Of a stretch of DNA of 64,000 bases, positions 33,617-45,000 are shown piece after piece. Made by a program: the position numbers and the translations under genes. Positions within the stretch are counted from its first letter, which is position 1. Each line of letters opens with the position of its first letter. Below the pieces are notes generated by a model, which was given only the letters and a program-made list of their open reading frames with translations, did not search any database and was not told the DNA's origin. The stretch is from Agapanthus africanus (taxonomy: Eukaryota > Streptophyta > Magnoliopsida > Asparagales > Amaryllidaceae): NCBI GenBank assembly GCA_030015575.1, contig CM057338.1, positions 778,733,864 to 778,797,863 of the forward strand, written 5' to 3'.

Positions 33617-35690
33617 TGTTGGTGTATATGCCCTAGAGGACATTACTGTATCATACTAGTTTGTATATTACTTAATGGAAGCTTGGGATATTCACAGTTG
33701 TATAGACAATCTTGCTCAAAATAGTAGTATCCTACTTGGTTTGTTTCTACTTTAATGTGTACATATGTTTCTTTTAACATATTGCCTATACACATTAGTG
33801 GAGCCCTTAGGATCTTTGCTTGATTACAAGCGTTGTGATGGCAGTCACACTCGTGGGGGCTGGGTAATCCACAAGCATATCATTATGCAGGTCCCTAGTC
33901 GTAGGACTATCGAGACAGGGCATCGATACTCCGGAGTAGACTAGTGTATGAGCTTCTCATCCCAGCATGGGAGACGGTCTGTCCCACAGCCGTCAGTACG
34001 TCGTACATGAGATAGTATGCGGGTGCTCGTTAAGTTACGATTACACTGGACAGGACTCATCGGGAACTGTTGGTTGGTACTATACCTATCGTCAGTTATC
34101 AGTTCCCAGGTGACATGAGTACAGCTTAGTCCGCTGACTTGACACTGTCACTTCGCCTCGAGTGTGTTCCCACTGTACTTAGATTACTACCCTACCACGG
34201 CTCAAAGGAGTCGTGCAAACAGGTTGTAGTTGGGTGCAGTCCTGAAGCACTTGGAGGCAGTGACGGTTAGACAGGATTCGTCTCTCCCGGTATTGGGGGT
34301 TGATATCGTGCTGTGTCTAGGAGAGCCATTAAACAAAGTCCCTGGCCAGGGCAAGCGAGATATACTGGTAGGTTTCCAGTGTTATCTTAGGGTGTTCTGG
34401 GCTACACTCCAACACGACTTGTACCGCTATTAGGGGACTGACGTTTACCGCCCTCCTAGGCCCGCCATGCGATATTCTCAGACGAACAAACCGGACTGTA
34501 CGCAGATTGTCACATTCAGGCTCAGTAGGAGTTCAGATGGGTTTCACCTCGTCCGTCTTCTTATCAGCATCTACCTGGGGGCCGTTACGCACAGCTAGTG
34601 CCGTTTGCGGTCTGTGGTTAGACCCACTGCCAACGTAGTGTCGAGTCTTTAGAGTCCCACACAGAGAGCTATTCGCCTTTAGGCAAAAGAGTTGAGGTCA
34701 CATGGTTTTGCGACAGGGTTCGGTCACATCCATGCACCTGTGCACGTTTAGTGTCCGGGCAGTTATCACTAGCGGGCTTAGGTTTAAGCCAGATCCTAGT
34801 ATACGTTTTGGGGTTGGTTTTATCTCATTTTTATTCGTGTTCCTCGGAACGCGGATGCGGGTGTGTATGCACGGTTGACAGAGACAGAGGCAGAGGATTC
34901 TCATTAGGGTTGTTGACTGTTGACTTTTGCTAAACCCTAATGAGAATAAGAAATATGATTAATGGTAATATTAATTAAGTATTATTGTGCCATGGTTGGG
35001 TTGAAAGGTTGACTTTGTTGACTTGTTGACTTAGTTGACCGGTTGACTAGGTTGGACTTGTTGACCATCATCATTACAATGGCTATCATTTCATGGCAAA
35101 GACTTTTGCTTGCTTGTTTTACTTTACAAAATGAGTGCATGAAATGGTATTGCCATTTGATATGATATGAACCATCACATAATACTCAATTATTATTATT
35201 TGTTATGATTATTTTGGATTATGAGAGCAAGGGTGAGAAAAGTCTTGCTCATTCTATGATTCTCATTCTCTCTCATCCTCAAGCTCTCCCTCATCCTCTT
35301 GCTCTCTCTAGTTCATGGTTCTATTGTCTCATGTGTTGAGAAGCAAGAACCATAGAGATAAAACCCAAAACACTTCTCTACTCATCCTAGTATACAAGGT
35401 CTAGCAAACCAAGTGTTCTAGTTTCCTCAAGATTGAGGTTGGAGCCAAAGGTAGAAACTTTCAGGTGGATCCATCTTCGGCACAAGGAGACGACGAGGAG
35501 AGAACCATCCGATCACCCCAAGGAGTCGAAGAGAAGGAGTTCAAGTTAAGGTATAACCCCCTAACCGAGTAGGTAAAACTCCTAGTTAGGTTGTTAGATA
35601 GTTGTTTAACAATGATCCGTATTTTGAGTCCATGTTACCACCCAAGAAAAATCGGTTTTCACCATTTCCGCAACCCCAAGGAACCGGGGA
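33617..35690 (+). repeat. 3' LTR of copia H
   Basis: Begins TGTTGGTGTATATGCCC and shares the order of conserved blocks with the F and C LTRs (for example around 33790-34660). The right end is unclear: copia-LTR-like sequence persists to about 35690, where Athila sequence (J) starts, so the last bases or the whole terminus may be missing. It contains a cluster of TTGAC motifs at 34875-35065. Confidence 0.7.
34875..35065 (+). promoter_or_regulatory. Cluster of nine W-box cores
   Basis: TTGAC occurs at 34875, 34913, 34920, 35009, 35018, 35026, 35035, 35043 and 35061, all in the LTR's sense direction. TTGAC is the core bound by WRKY transcription factors, which respond to wounding and pathogens. 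Function is inferred from the motif only. Confidence 0.45.
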
Positions 35691-36022
35691 CGGGTAACGT
35701 GGACTTACAAATTGAGCTCAACATTTACAAGTTGGGAAGTCAACCCTCCAAACCTCATGCTCGAGTATGTTCTGTCGAATTAATGGATGTCGACAGCAGC
35801 GAACTTGAACAGCTTCACGATAGTGATCTAGACTCTTTTCATACGTTGTTGTTTGACCCAGATATGTATCATATACATACGGACCCTTCTTTTGAGTTGT
35901 CCGGGTCGACATCTAACGCTTATTCTGAATTTTTCAGGAGTCTGAGTATCATCCCGTTCTTTCTAATGACATTATTCTTCGGGATATCAATGAAAGCTTC
36001 ACTGATGAACTCGCATTTTTAG
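35690..36022 (+). pseudogene. Athila gag-protease tail remnant (J)
   Basis: In frame from GNVDLQIELNIYKLGSQPS, matching the segment after the protease domain of the full element (IELNIYKVGSQPS). An acidic stretch then runs to a stop at 36022. Sequence at about 36023-36300 is noisy, with possible weak similarity to the post-protease linker. No catalytic motif is present. Confidence 0.7.
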
Positions 36023-36506
36023 AAAACACGGGTGTTGAGATGAATCAACTACAGGAAGAAATTGAACCTCCACCCCTAGTTTTTGACAGTTACAAGAATG
36101 CGAGTTATCCATCACTATCACTGTGTCGTCTCTGCAGAATGAGACGCAAACATTTTCCATCACACCACTTATTTCTTACCCACTTTTTCCTGGCTCTATA
36201 CATCATGTTCTTCCACCAACCGGTGCGTTTCACTAATAAAATATTCGAATGGTTGGTGTTGACTTTCGGTCTTTGTAAACCTTTGCATTGACCAATAACT
36301 TTACCCCCTTCTTATGATTTTAAAAGGCTTAACATTGTTTAACTTAAGTTTGGGGGGGTGTATTTTTGGCTCTTGAAAATAAAAGTTGTCCTCAAAATTG
36401 TGAGCCAAAAATATGTTTAGGGGAGATTTTCACATCCATATATTCTTTGACCCCGCTAATAAATTTTTCCTCCCAAGCTTACAGCTTTCTGAGATTTAAC
36501 AGATGA

Positions 36507-36540
36507 CAACAGTGAGGACACTGTTCTAAACAAGTTTGGA
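36507..36540 (+). other. Hairpin plus PPT-like tract (J)
   Basis: CAACAGTG, AGGA, CACTGTTC followed by AAGTTTGGA; counterpart of 15559-15594. Another tract, AAGTTTGGGGGGG, lies upstream at 36346-36358. Confidence 0.65.
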
Positions 36541-37705
36541 GGAGGTTTGTGCTTATTTACGCATCACTTTGCATCATGCTTTGCATAAGCACAAAACATA
36601 TAAATTTTTTTTTTTACATAAATAAGATAATAAAAGATTAGAAAGTGAAAAAATTACATCCAAAAGAATGGAAAAGTTTAAGAAAACAAAGAAAATTAGA
36701 AGTTTTCTTAAACAAAACTAGTAACAAGTAGTTATGAGTCATTGTCCCAAGGGTTTGTAAAATGAAAGAAGTCACTAATCTGCGGATAAAAATAAGTCTG
36801 AAAAATAGTTCCTATTCTGGAAACCAAACATTTGAATGTTGATACCCTACTATTCGCACTTACACACGTCTTGAAACTCGGGATAGTAGAGGATACCTTG
36901 AAATGCTCTTGTCTAAAAGCCTAAGTATGAAGAAAATAATAAATATATAAAATGGTGTAGAAAAATGAACACTGGTTTTGTAATCACTAAGGTAGCATAA
37001 AAAAAATATAGCGAGGGGTGCTTCATCACCCTGTGCCTTAGACCAACTGGTTTGGGAGTCACTGCTAAGCCTTAGGTGTTGCAAGACAAGAAAAATACTA
37101 ATTACACCTAATAAGCAAGCACATGAGTAATCAGTCATTTAGTACCTCAAGAAGTATTAACGGTCGCATGAAAAATGTGTGAGCAAATCCATCTAAATTT
37201 TCACCAATTAAAAAGTACTGAGGTAGATGGACAAGAGTATGATAGCTTAAATTGAATTCTCTGAGTGTAGGGATGTTCTTTACACACGTAGGGGTATATG
37301 ATCGGTGTTTGGAAGAAAGGTAGGAATGAAGAATAAAGACGATGTTTTATTGAAGGATGATGTGATTCCTAACATCTTTTCATGACTATTAAGATATGGC
37401 TCATGACAACCGAAGAGCTAGTGTAGTTGGAAACTCTGATTTTCAAAGTCTTTCTTTTATAATTCATATCTTTACATGTAACTTTCATAGTCTTCCTTTT
37501 ATTATGGGATTTTTTAGGTGCAATCCACTGAAACCCCTCAGAAGACAACACTCCTCCTAATAGGGACACCTAGAGGTTTAAAGGCTTGTTGCACGTGCTC
37601 AGTGCAATCGTGTTTGCCTACGAAAGTGTGCTAATTAGTTTTTCTCTTTCTTTCTATTTTCTCCTTCTTTTGAATAAAACAAGTTTGCTCGAGAAGATCA
37701 AAATT
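36541..37705 (+). other. Athila 3' non-coding region of J
   Basis: Collinear with 15595-16842 of the full element. No conserved frame; small open frames on the minus strand (for example 36860-37138) do not match their counterparts. Confidence 0.7.
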
Positions 37706-37720
37706 AAGTTTGGGGGAATT
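37706..37720 (+). other. Polypurine tract of J
   Basis: AAGTTTGGGGGAATT directly before the LTR, identical to 16843-16857. Confidence 0.85.
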
Positions 37721-38116
37721 TGATCGGTCGAAAATATTGCATTCTTAAGACATCAATTTCCCTACCATTTCTAATCATCTAAAGGCGTTTGGTATAAATA
37801 TAGCACATATTAGCAATTCGTTTACAAAATATCAAATAACATGTGTTATACATTATAACCAGCATTATGAGGGAAATTGTGTGTTTATTGCTACACGCAT
37901 GATTTTGTATATCTCAACACTTTCATCAAGATTGTGTGCAGGAAATTTTCCTGGTAAAAGAACCAGAATTGCAAAAGTGTTGATAAAATACAGCTAGTCA
38001 AAGAATTCATATCTGGCAGCATCCAAGAAATAATTATAAAATTCCAGACATCAGAAGGAAACCCAAAATCCTACATCAGAATACCCCAGAAAAATGAGCT
38101 AGTAATCTCACTACTG

Positions 38117-38165
38117 GGCCGCGGAACTGCGGCCGAATTGGCCGAGTTGCCGCGGTTCCGCGGCA
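38117..38165 (+). other. GC-rich inverted repeat in J LTR
   Basis: GGCCGCGGAACTGCGGCC (38117-38134) and TGCCGCGGTTCCGCGGCA (38148-38165), same arm order as in the full Athila LTRs and in the copia leaders. Confidence 0.75.
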
Positions 38166-38253
38166 GAGTTTGAGGCTCAGGTGACGTCGGTTCTCTAGAA
38201 TCTTCTTCTCAACAACCTTGCTTCCTCAAGACGCTAATTTACCACATGGCTTC

Positions 38254-38350
38254 TTCTGGAAGGCTCTGCATAACAATCTTCTTCTAAAAGGCTCATTGTA
38301 ACAACCTCATTCTAGAAGACTCTCCCTAACAACCTACCTCATTCTAGAAG
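38254..38350 (+). promoter_or_regulatory. Array of heat-shock-like sites upstream of TATA (J)
   Basis: TTCTGGAAG (38254), TTCTAAAAG (38282), TTCTAGAAG (38310) and TTCTAGAAG (38342) repeat every 28-32 bp within degenerate units also containing GGCTC and TAACAACCT, ending about 45 bp before the TATA box. Three of the four fit TTCnnGAA. Confidence 0.5.
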
Positions 38351-39470
38351 GCTCTCTCTAACAACCTAGCTTTGAAGGGAAGATTCATTTGAAATTTATA
38401 AAAAGGGATCTAAATCTAGGGTTTTGGGGTTACACAATTAGTTGTTGAATATTGAGCCAAATTTGCACAAGTTGAGTGATACAACTTGATCCTAAACAAC
38501 ATCCAAATCAAATTCCAATTCAAGATCAAGATCCATTGAGAAGAAAATCAAGCGAGCAATCAACGATCCTTTATCGCAACGCCGATCATTATCCGAGCAA
38601 GAGATTCCCGTCGATCCGCGACTCACGACGATCGAGCTTCGCAAAGATCGACGATAAATTCACCTCTTCAAAGGAGTGATCGAGAGCTTAATCTTATACC
38701 TCGAATTGAGGAGTTGTGTAAATTTGAAGAAGATTTAATGAAGGTGATAAATTGTAAATTCTCGTTTTCATTACATTCTTGCATTATGAAATTCTTCATT
38801 CTTGATTCTTTAATTTTCATGATGTGTGAGTGAAATCTCCGCTTGTGGAGGATTCGAGAGAATCGGTAGATCTAGTGATGATAAGATTCTTTTACTAATC
38901 TTAAGTCTTATGATATTTGTGAAATTTAGGAAAAAGAATCATCAATGACCTAATTTGGAGTGAGATCACATTCTTGATAATTTCGTTGCAAACTAGGGAT
39001 TAAACGATTGATGATTCTCTTTGCTAGAGTCTAGATCCAAAAGATGATCAATGAAAAGATAAAAGATAGAGAAGGAGAAACCCTAGTTTCCTCAATAGAT
39101 CCATAATCTTCATTCGTCACCATCGTTCTAGCTACAAATTATCAATAAATAAGATCAGTCATCTCTACATTCATCACTACTACTAATTTGATCGAACCCT
39201 ATAAGCTATTCTACAAATCTTGATAACTAAATTAGTTTGGATATCTTCTTGATTCTAGATCTATTTTCTTTTTCTTTCTTGAAATGAAATCTCACAAATC
39301 TTGAATCATTTTCTTTTCAACTCAACTAAAATAAGATCGAACAAGTACTCGCATCTCAGTGGACGATCGGTATTCATTAACGCGCTACATCGACACCGTT
39401 ATTGATTGCGGTATAAATTTCTTTGGTTTTGATTAAAACTTTTCCAAATACACACGAAGATGATCAATCA

Positions 39471-39755
39471 GTAGCCTATGTAACAAATTACATATATAGG
39501 ATCCTGATCCGGTATCAAATACCCAGGATGTAAAGATAAGTGAGAAACAGATCTTGGTTACGAACACACCCGAAGATAATGCATCAACATGCTTTTTCTT
39601 GGTGTGGGTGGTGTGGGAATCCGGTTATTTCCCTATTCCTTACTCAGACTTATGAAAATCATAAGATAGAGCAGAACCTAGCCCAGTATAATAAGTAGGT
39701 TCGGTAGAAACATCCAAATTATTATCTTGATTAAGGCATTTCATTTATCGCTACC
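39471..39755 (-). pseudogene. Copia protease remnant (B)
   Basis: The minus strand matches the C protease around its DTGSG motif (sequence rich in GGATCCTGATCCGGTATC on the plus strand near 39500) and the upstream N-terminal region back to an ATG after a CT tract (near 39755-39775). Broken by indels and stops. Confidence 0.65.
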
Positions 39756-40174
39756 AGGAGAGAGAGAAAGATAATCATTTTGCGTGCGCTCTTTGCAAGA
39801 TTATATTGGTTTTTATCTAATCAGGATAGCTCCCACTATTTTTATCAAATCTTCCTTAAAACCCTAAAATGTAAGATTCACCGGGATTAATTACACCCTA
39901 CAGGTTCGCTAATCATTCGGCCAGGCAGGTATCGGTACTCCAAGGCAGGTTCCCCGTGCTTTCGCACGGACCTAATTAAAATAAATCTCGTTTCCCTAAA
40001 GGCATAACCCCGTTGACACTTTTCTAGACACCTACTGGATTAGCTAATTATAAAGTGCAAAACTCTCCCAAGAGTACCTCTTACTCGCAGCGGGTATCGG
40101 GATCCAACTATCACATGGAATGTATGAATCTAATTACAAATTTCTACACTTGAAATTCCCGATAATGTTTTTAC

Positions 40175-40416
40175 CTTAACGTCCTATGACCTTGACGCAC
40201 GCCAAAAAACCATAGGGCGTTAGTCAAGTTCAGCACGTTCATTTATTGATTGAATTAAACCTACCCGCACGACCCTTGACGCAGGCCAACAAAGTCACAC
40301 GACTAACCTAATCCAATCGCATCACACGCTACAGATAAGCACAGATTTAGCTACCGCACACTACGCCTTGACGCAGGCCAACTAACGTAGCACGAATACT
40401 AAAATAGCACTTATTT
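40175..40416 (-). other. Three-hairpin leader RNA domain, element B
   Basis: Plus-strand cores 40192-40205, 40276-40289 and 40368-40381; sense loops GTGC, CTGC and CTGC. Outer stems CCTATG/CATAGG (first) and CTACG/CGTAG (third). Spacings 84 and 92 nt. Confidence 0.68.
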
Positions 40417-40531
40417 GAAATAACGGAGGGCTACACAGGTTTTTAAGAAAACCATGAGCGTAATGAACTTGATATCGTTGTAGAATCTAGTGATTTTGAA
40501 AATGAGTGTTTTTTATGCTTTTGCTAGTTTC

Positions 40532-40785
40532 GCTAAAGAGGTCACTCCCAGTGAAGGGATCTCGGCTCTTTCCTCATAGAATGAGGTGCTGGATATTCAT
40601 CAAGGAATACCACTATGCAAATCAAGAACTAGAGAAGCAATCAAAAGAAAAAACTGAGTGGGTTGTAGCATTTTCTAGCTTCGCTAAAGAGGTCAATCCC
40701 GGTGAAGGGATCTCGGCTCTTTCCTCATCGAATGAGGTGCTGGATATTCATCAAGGAATACTACTATGCAAAGCAAGAACTAGAG
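40532..40785 (-). repeat. Twin leader direct repeat, element B
   Basis: Two units at about 40532-40631 and 40683-40785 with GTGAAGGGATCTCGGCTCTT and TGCTGGATATTCATCAAGGA in both. They are the most alike of any pair in the window. Confidence 0.8.
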
Positions 40786-41881
40786 CTGCCTTGTTTTAAA
40801 ATACTGATTCCACAACATCTTTAGGTTTATTTTCTTTTCATTAATCTCATTAATGAAGTCCCATCATTTAATGTTTCCTAAACATTACAGAAAAATGAAA
40901 CGAAAATAGAACGTACGCTTATGCCATCTGCATTAGTCACTGGGTCCCGTCATGCACTGTTAGGTTACTTAACTACCGGCAGAGCGGGGGCTAGACTAGC
41001 GCGGGTGAAAAACATAAGCAACGTTTATTATATATCATATATATATATAATAACATTCATCTTACGCAGTTATATGATCACATCATAGAACCAAAAAGCA
41101 GAAGCAACATATGAAATATTGGATATACTAGGATTTCCGTGTTTTAAATTTAGCCAGTAATGTAAAATACGGATTTCACGGTCGTGAAGAATAGCCAAAC
41201 CCACATCCCTAGACCCCTACGATAGCGGCAAGTAACCCTACCAATTCTAGAGTTAGGAGACCCGGTCTCAACTCCTTGAGATGGTCTCCCACTGGACTCT
41301 AGAACCCGGGTACTTGTGCTCCCCACCTTGGGTCTATCCTAATGCGGAAAAATAAATAATATACATCAATGGTGACATCATCCTCAACCCGAAAGTGCCC
41401 TAATAAAAGAATATTACATACATATTTTATATGAATGAAAATAAAAACTCTCATCTCATATAAAAACCCCGGTTATTCATTCACGACGATCCAATACAAC
41501 ATATCACCAGTAACACATAACATCTCATGTCATCAACGTAAGTAAATATGCATATCCCGGATTTCGTTGACATATAGCAACGAGATCGAAATACCCCAAA
41601 TATTACACTTACGGCCGCAGAATAGAAATGGAAAACTACAATAATTAGAATCCGTATATCCTTAGACATCATAAACCCGGAATATCTCATATTCCGGATT
41701 TCATGCCTAACATGTAAACCTTGTATTTTAGTCTCAAATTAAAAACACTTTTCAATTACTTTAGTCGGGTAATTCAATAGGATTCCCGACTACATTATCG
41801 AATACTCATCGGAAACTTTAGCAGATGGACGCACCCCCGATACCGTCGACGAAGTGCACTAAGGCGGAACACCGTGGCTGC

Positions 41882-41901
41882 AAGCACCCGAGTGGGTGCT
41901 T
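41882..41901 (-). other. AAGCA stem-loop in leader B
   Basis: AAGCACCC, GAGT, GGGTGCTT: a perfect eight-pair stem with a tetraloop. Confidence 0.65.
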
Positions 41902-42057
41902 TTGGAAACGGGGTTCTCCTACAGTCACTTGGTCATGGCTATGGGGCGTGGCTATCTACTGGAGTTATCCGGTGAGTGTTTGCGTACAATACACGATTGC
42001 GACAGAGTTTTTATCCGAATCAAAACCCTATGGCAATCGATTAACCAAGACTAAAAC

Positions 42058-45000
42058 TGTCACGTCCTGAAAGTACGGAATATGACCGGCACTTAAACTA
42101 CGAAACGTCTCGAGGCGTACGTAATCTAAGTAAGCCGAAATACCCAAAAATCCAAACCAGGGAAAGTAGTAGAGTGAAGGAAAACCAATTTAAAATCAAG
42201 TAGTTTTAATAGCATAAACCGAGTTATGCGGTTTTAAAAAACATTAAGTATTTCCTGAAAATTTCGGCAGAATCTCCTTTGTAAATACTGGCTCCCAAAC
42301 GGGATACAACATGAATAGTATACGAAATCAATAAAAAGGCATCCCCAAGCGGGAGCCAGCTCTTCGTCAATCGACGGTCACAACCACACAAGCAATATAA
42401 TATACAACGCCAAGGGTGAGGATCAAAACTCAAAAGGAAACTCAAAACAGCAAGAAATCCAAAGAAATACAACGCGCGACTCTAAGGTCGAAAGAATAAA
42501 CATCACTGGTCTCTATCTGAGATAAATACAAGTTTGGTTGATGGAACTTCTAGATACAACAGAATAATAATATACAAGATATATAATGGGGGTACGATAC
42601 AAGTAAACCCACCTACTAGCAAATCACCCGAAGGAAACTATGCCCGCAAGCCGTAAAGAAACCTGTACGGCAAACCTGCAAGAAACTGGGGCACAACGGG
42701 GGTGAGTTGCCAACTCGTGAATAGAAAAACATCTACGCACAGAAATCGCATAAATAACGCAACCTAGGTCAATGATCATAATATATCCTCAAATATATGA
42801 ATAACATGCAGCCTATAACAATGGCTAGGGTAATATCTAACCCGGGTGTGATCTCATGTGCCCGTGTCAGTGCCTCAGGTAGCAATATATCATATGAATG
42901 AAGTATGAATGCATGAAAACAGAATACATGTAAATGAAGAAACTGTTTTCATAAATTAGTGAGATTTCCTTTGTATTTTTAAAATGAGGTATCATAAATG
43001 AAATCAGCATCAACAGTGTCTAGCATCGACACAAAACATAAATCTCAATGTCTCAAAACCTCAGGCTCCGGCCATCCGGACTGGCCTGTATCATCAAATC
43101 TCAGTACCTCAATATCTCGAAATCTCAATGTCTCAATCTCAATATCTAGGGCGCCGTCAGTCCAGACCGGCCCCTACCATCCATCTCAAGACCACGACGG
43201 TATCCTCCGGATATCCGACGCGTCGGGTAAAATCACCGGTAGGTAGTCTCCCCCTGCCAGGCTCATCGTCATCACCACGAGCTTCTTCCCCCGGGGTACC
43301 TTACCGGGTCCACCATGTACCCAAAACGGTTCATCCAACTCCTCGAATCGGGTCTCGAAATCCATCAGCAAACTCATGGTGGACGACTCATACATCATGG
43401 GAAAAACCGCGCTTTTTATTTCAAAAGAGAAAGAAGAAGTTTGTATATGTTTTGCGGTTTTCCCCAAATCGATAAAATCTCATGGAAATCCGAATCCAAA
43501 ACCTCAATAGCACGTAAAAAGTAAATATATGCATGAGAATCCATGAATGCGGCATAACAATGAATAACAGTATGCATGAGGTAGCAAGTAATAACTATAA
43601 TGTCTAAACTAACATATAAGGCAAGTACACTAATATCATGTCTAAACTATTAGCTAACAGGCTAAGTCAAGCAATAATATTTTCTAAGGTGTACGTGACA
43701 TGGCAATTACCGATGAAGATGTGTGTGAGCCGGCAAGTAAGTGTGCGTGGTACATACGCATCATCGGTAATGGTACTGGTGTCCTAACCACAAGATATCA
43801 ACAGTAGAATATGAAGCATAATATAAGCATGTGATGCGGAGCAAACAACAATAATGAGCGGGAGCTGAATACTAGACGCAACGATAACTAATCTGTTTTA
43901 ACCTAATATAAGTCCTACAATGGTGCCTTTTGAAATAACACGAATCGTGGGGTTTTGAAAATAGGGGCTACGTTGTTTTTAAGAAAGGATACGTTTTTTG
44001 AAATATCCGTAGGATCTCTTAGGCTGTCTTTAAAAATACGCACGATTCGTAAGCTTTGAAATAGGTAGGAACCGAATCTAATTTAACAACTAACTAAACT
44101 AAAGGGCTACGCTACAAGCTAGACTACAGGTAAGGAAACCGCCTAACATCGGAGTCGATACATATACATACTTGTATATATATTAGTCGGTGATCCCGCC
44201 TCAATAATATCATATCCGATACCATATCTATAATCAGACATCCCAAGTCAAGAGTGCGGATCAATCATCAAGATATATCTCGTACGTAAATCCGTCGTAC
44301 GGCATCCCCAAATCTGGGTACGGGTCAATATCATATTCCTCACACTATTCCTCTGGTATCCTCTTTATCCAAGATCATAGTCTAGGGTACTGACCTATGT
44401 CTAGTACAATACTAATATCCTCAATATACTCATGATCTGACTACTGATCGACAATCTCATACAAACCGATATCTGTAGGGTTCCTAGGCACACTAATGAG
44501 GTCTCACAAGGCATCAACCATGCCAATTTAACATTTTACATGTGCCGAGAAACCCTAATACGGATCGTTAACTAGAATTTTAGGCGAAAGATGCAACTAG
44601 TTAACAACTTAACTAAAAGAACGGAAATACAACCTTTGTAGATCCGGTCCTCCACCTCCATAGCTCCGCAATGAAGTCTTCTCGCTGTCCAAATGGAATC
44701 CCGGGCTCTAGCGTCGGCTTTATGGGAGAAATGGGCGGGCAAGGTCGTCGGCTTCGTGCCGAAGATGATCTACGTCGAGGCAACACAAGTTCAAGCTCCA
44801 ACTTCACAAAGTTGTGAAACTTATGAAGAAAACACCCTATACTACTTGGCAAGAGGTAGAGGATGAAGAAATATGAGTTGGGTTCCTTTTAGAATTGGAT
44901 TTCTCACTCAATTACTCAAGTTGTCATTGATTAAGCAAGCTTTCTTCATCTTTGAAGAAGAAGAAGATGATGAAAAGAATTATGATCAGTTATTCTCAAA

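Larger units (their letters stand above)
35690..39470 (+). mobile_element. Athila-like remnant J (5'-truncated, pol deleted)
   Basis: Starts inside the gag-protease C-terminal region, lacks RT, RNase H and integrase, and resumes with an Athila 3' non-coding region, PPT and 3' LTR. It is collinear with the full element's 12190-12380 and then about 15420-18720. The LTR ends AATCA at 39470 and abuts copia B. The left junction with H at about 35690 is set by loss of similarity. Confidence 0.8.
37721..39470 (+). repeat. 3' LTR of Athila-like remnant J
   Basis: 1750 bp, TGATCGG to AATCA. It has a GC-rich inverted repeat (38117-38165), a heat-shock-like array (38254-38350), a TATA box at 38397-38404 (TATAAAAA) and a splice-leader-like downstream region resembling the full element's LTR. 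It has diverged much further from that LTR than its two copies have from each other. Confidence 0.85.
39471..42057 (-). mobile_element. Copia element B (partial, minus strand)
   Basis: Collinear with C from its protease (near 54640) through most of its leader. Left part 39471-39755 is a protease remnant; the leader follows to 42057, where K is inserted. Pol beyond the protease is absent next to J, and the 5' end lies beyond K outside the window. Confidence 0.8.

Noticed and set aside
43128..43475. 115-codon plus-strand frame in the K LTR
   Set aside because: Antisense to the LTR, rich in Ser/Pro from CTC/TCC repeats, no recognisable domain.
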